From Linyphia triangularis (Eukaryota > Arthropoda > Arachnida > Araneae > Linyphiidae): a stretch of DNA of 64,000 nt. A model generated the notes under the pieces. The model saw only the letters and a list, made by a program, of their open reading frames with translations, did not search any database and was not told the DNA's origin. Of the stretch, positions 63,738 through 64,000 are shown in pieces; within the stretch, counting starts at the first letter, position 1; each line of letters begins with the position of its first letter. The translations under genes were made by a program, and so were the position numbers. Location of the stretch: NCBI GenBank assembly GCA_963978545.1, contig OZ021722.1, forward strand, positions 7,335,201 to 7,399,200, read 5' to 3'.

Positions 63738-64000
63738 GTAAGTAAAAAAAAATAGATATAATTGTCTTTTTTAAAAGTTTGAGTATTTGACGGACAATTT
63801 TAAAAAAAGTAACCGATTCAGTATTTGAGAAAGTTGAAATATTTTCAACCAGTTTTCCTCAACTTTATGACTACAATGGATGGGAATTGTGTTACTTACT
63901 GTAGTCGTGGTATTGTCTCGGATACTTTCCCTACCTGCAAGAAAAATATCCCGAGTTGTATGTTCATCTATGTCATGAATCAATGTAATTTCTTGTGGTG
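63738..64000. other. Start of intron 17
   Basis: Intron after the last visible donor. The minus frame at 63771-63983 has no supporting splice or domain evidence. Confidence 0.5.

Noticed and set aside
1..64000. Bacterial operon, phage, CRISPR or defence-system content
   Set aside because: The direct repeats are transposon copies with TIRs and TSDs, not spaced arrays; coding is split by introns; there are no operon-like gene clusters.

Overview
This is an AT-rich, intron-dense animal nuclear window. It has no bacterial-type operons, rRNA or CRISPR. It is most plausibly from an invertebrate, perhaps an arthropod or chelicerate. That guess rests on tiny exons in long AT-rich introns, dense families of hAT-type non-autonomous transposons, tRNA-derived SINEs with AACC-type tails, Tc1/mariner relics and Helitrons. 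The species cannot be named from the sequence.

The one convincing gene is on the + strand and fills the window. I can chain 17 coding exons from 3276 to 63737. Every join has AG/GT borders and a matching codon phase, giving 522 complete codons. Both ends run off the window: the first exon starts mid-codon and the last ends mid-codon at a splice donor. The predicted protein has a basic, Ser/Pro-rich N-terminal part with two IPLPY motifs, a helical middle, a heptad-like coiled coil, and a very acidic C-terminal part. The acidic part is encoded by a run of eight small exons, all of class 2-2 and all multiples of three. I do not recognise the family and assign no function. Exons 11, 12 and 13 sit in duplicated genomic blocks, so this is exon amplification in progress.

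Nearly everything else is transposon-derived intron sequence. By region: 1-3275 is an upstream intron with one hAT MITE. 3.3-9.2 kb holds exons 1-2, a Helitron with an internal tandem array, and three copies of one MITE family, one nested in another family. 9.2-23.2 kb is a transposon graveyard (a 2.9 kb and a 1.7 kb hAT element, a Tc1/mariner relic with a SINE inside, an assembly gap at 14001-14200). 23.2-33.7 kb has exons 3-4 and a 4.8 kb hAT-bounded element without a visible transposase. 33.7-47.9 kb has exons 5-9, a four-element nest at 37.5-39.3 kb and a long foldback element at 44.2-44.8 kb. 47.9-54.4 kb has the exon 10-14 region with the segmental duplication. 54.4-64 kb has exons 15-17, another Tc1 relic, two SINEs, a frameshifted minus-strand coding remnant and a 1.8 kb hAT element.

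Transposon boundaries were set by reading terminal inverted repeats and target-site duplications (TSDs) by eye. Many are exact, with 8, 6 or 5 bp TSDs. Family letters (A-Q) are labels used only in this annotation: A = CAGGGTTCCCAC..GTCATTGAAAG; B = CAGAGTGGCCACAG; C = long relative of A; D = CAGGGTTCGTAAG; E = CAGGGGTCGCATTC; J = CAGGGCCTGAT; M = element ending in a long palindrome; O = CAGGGATG; Q = CAGCGTTTGCCACT.
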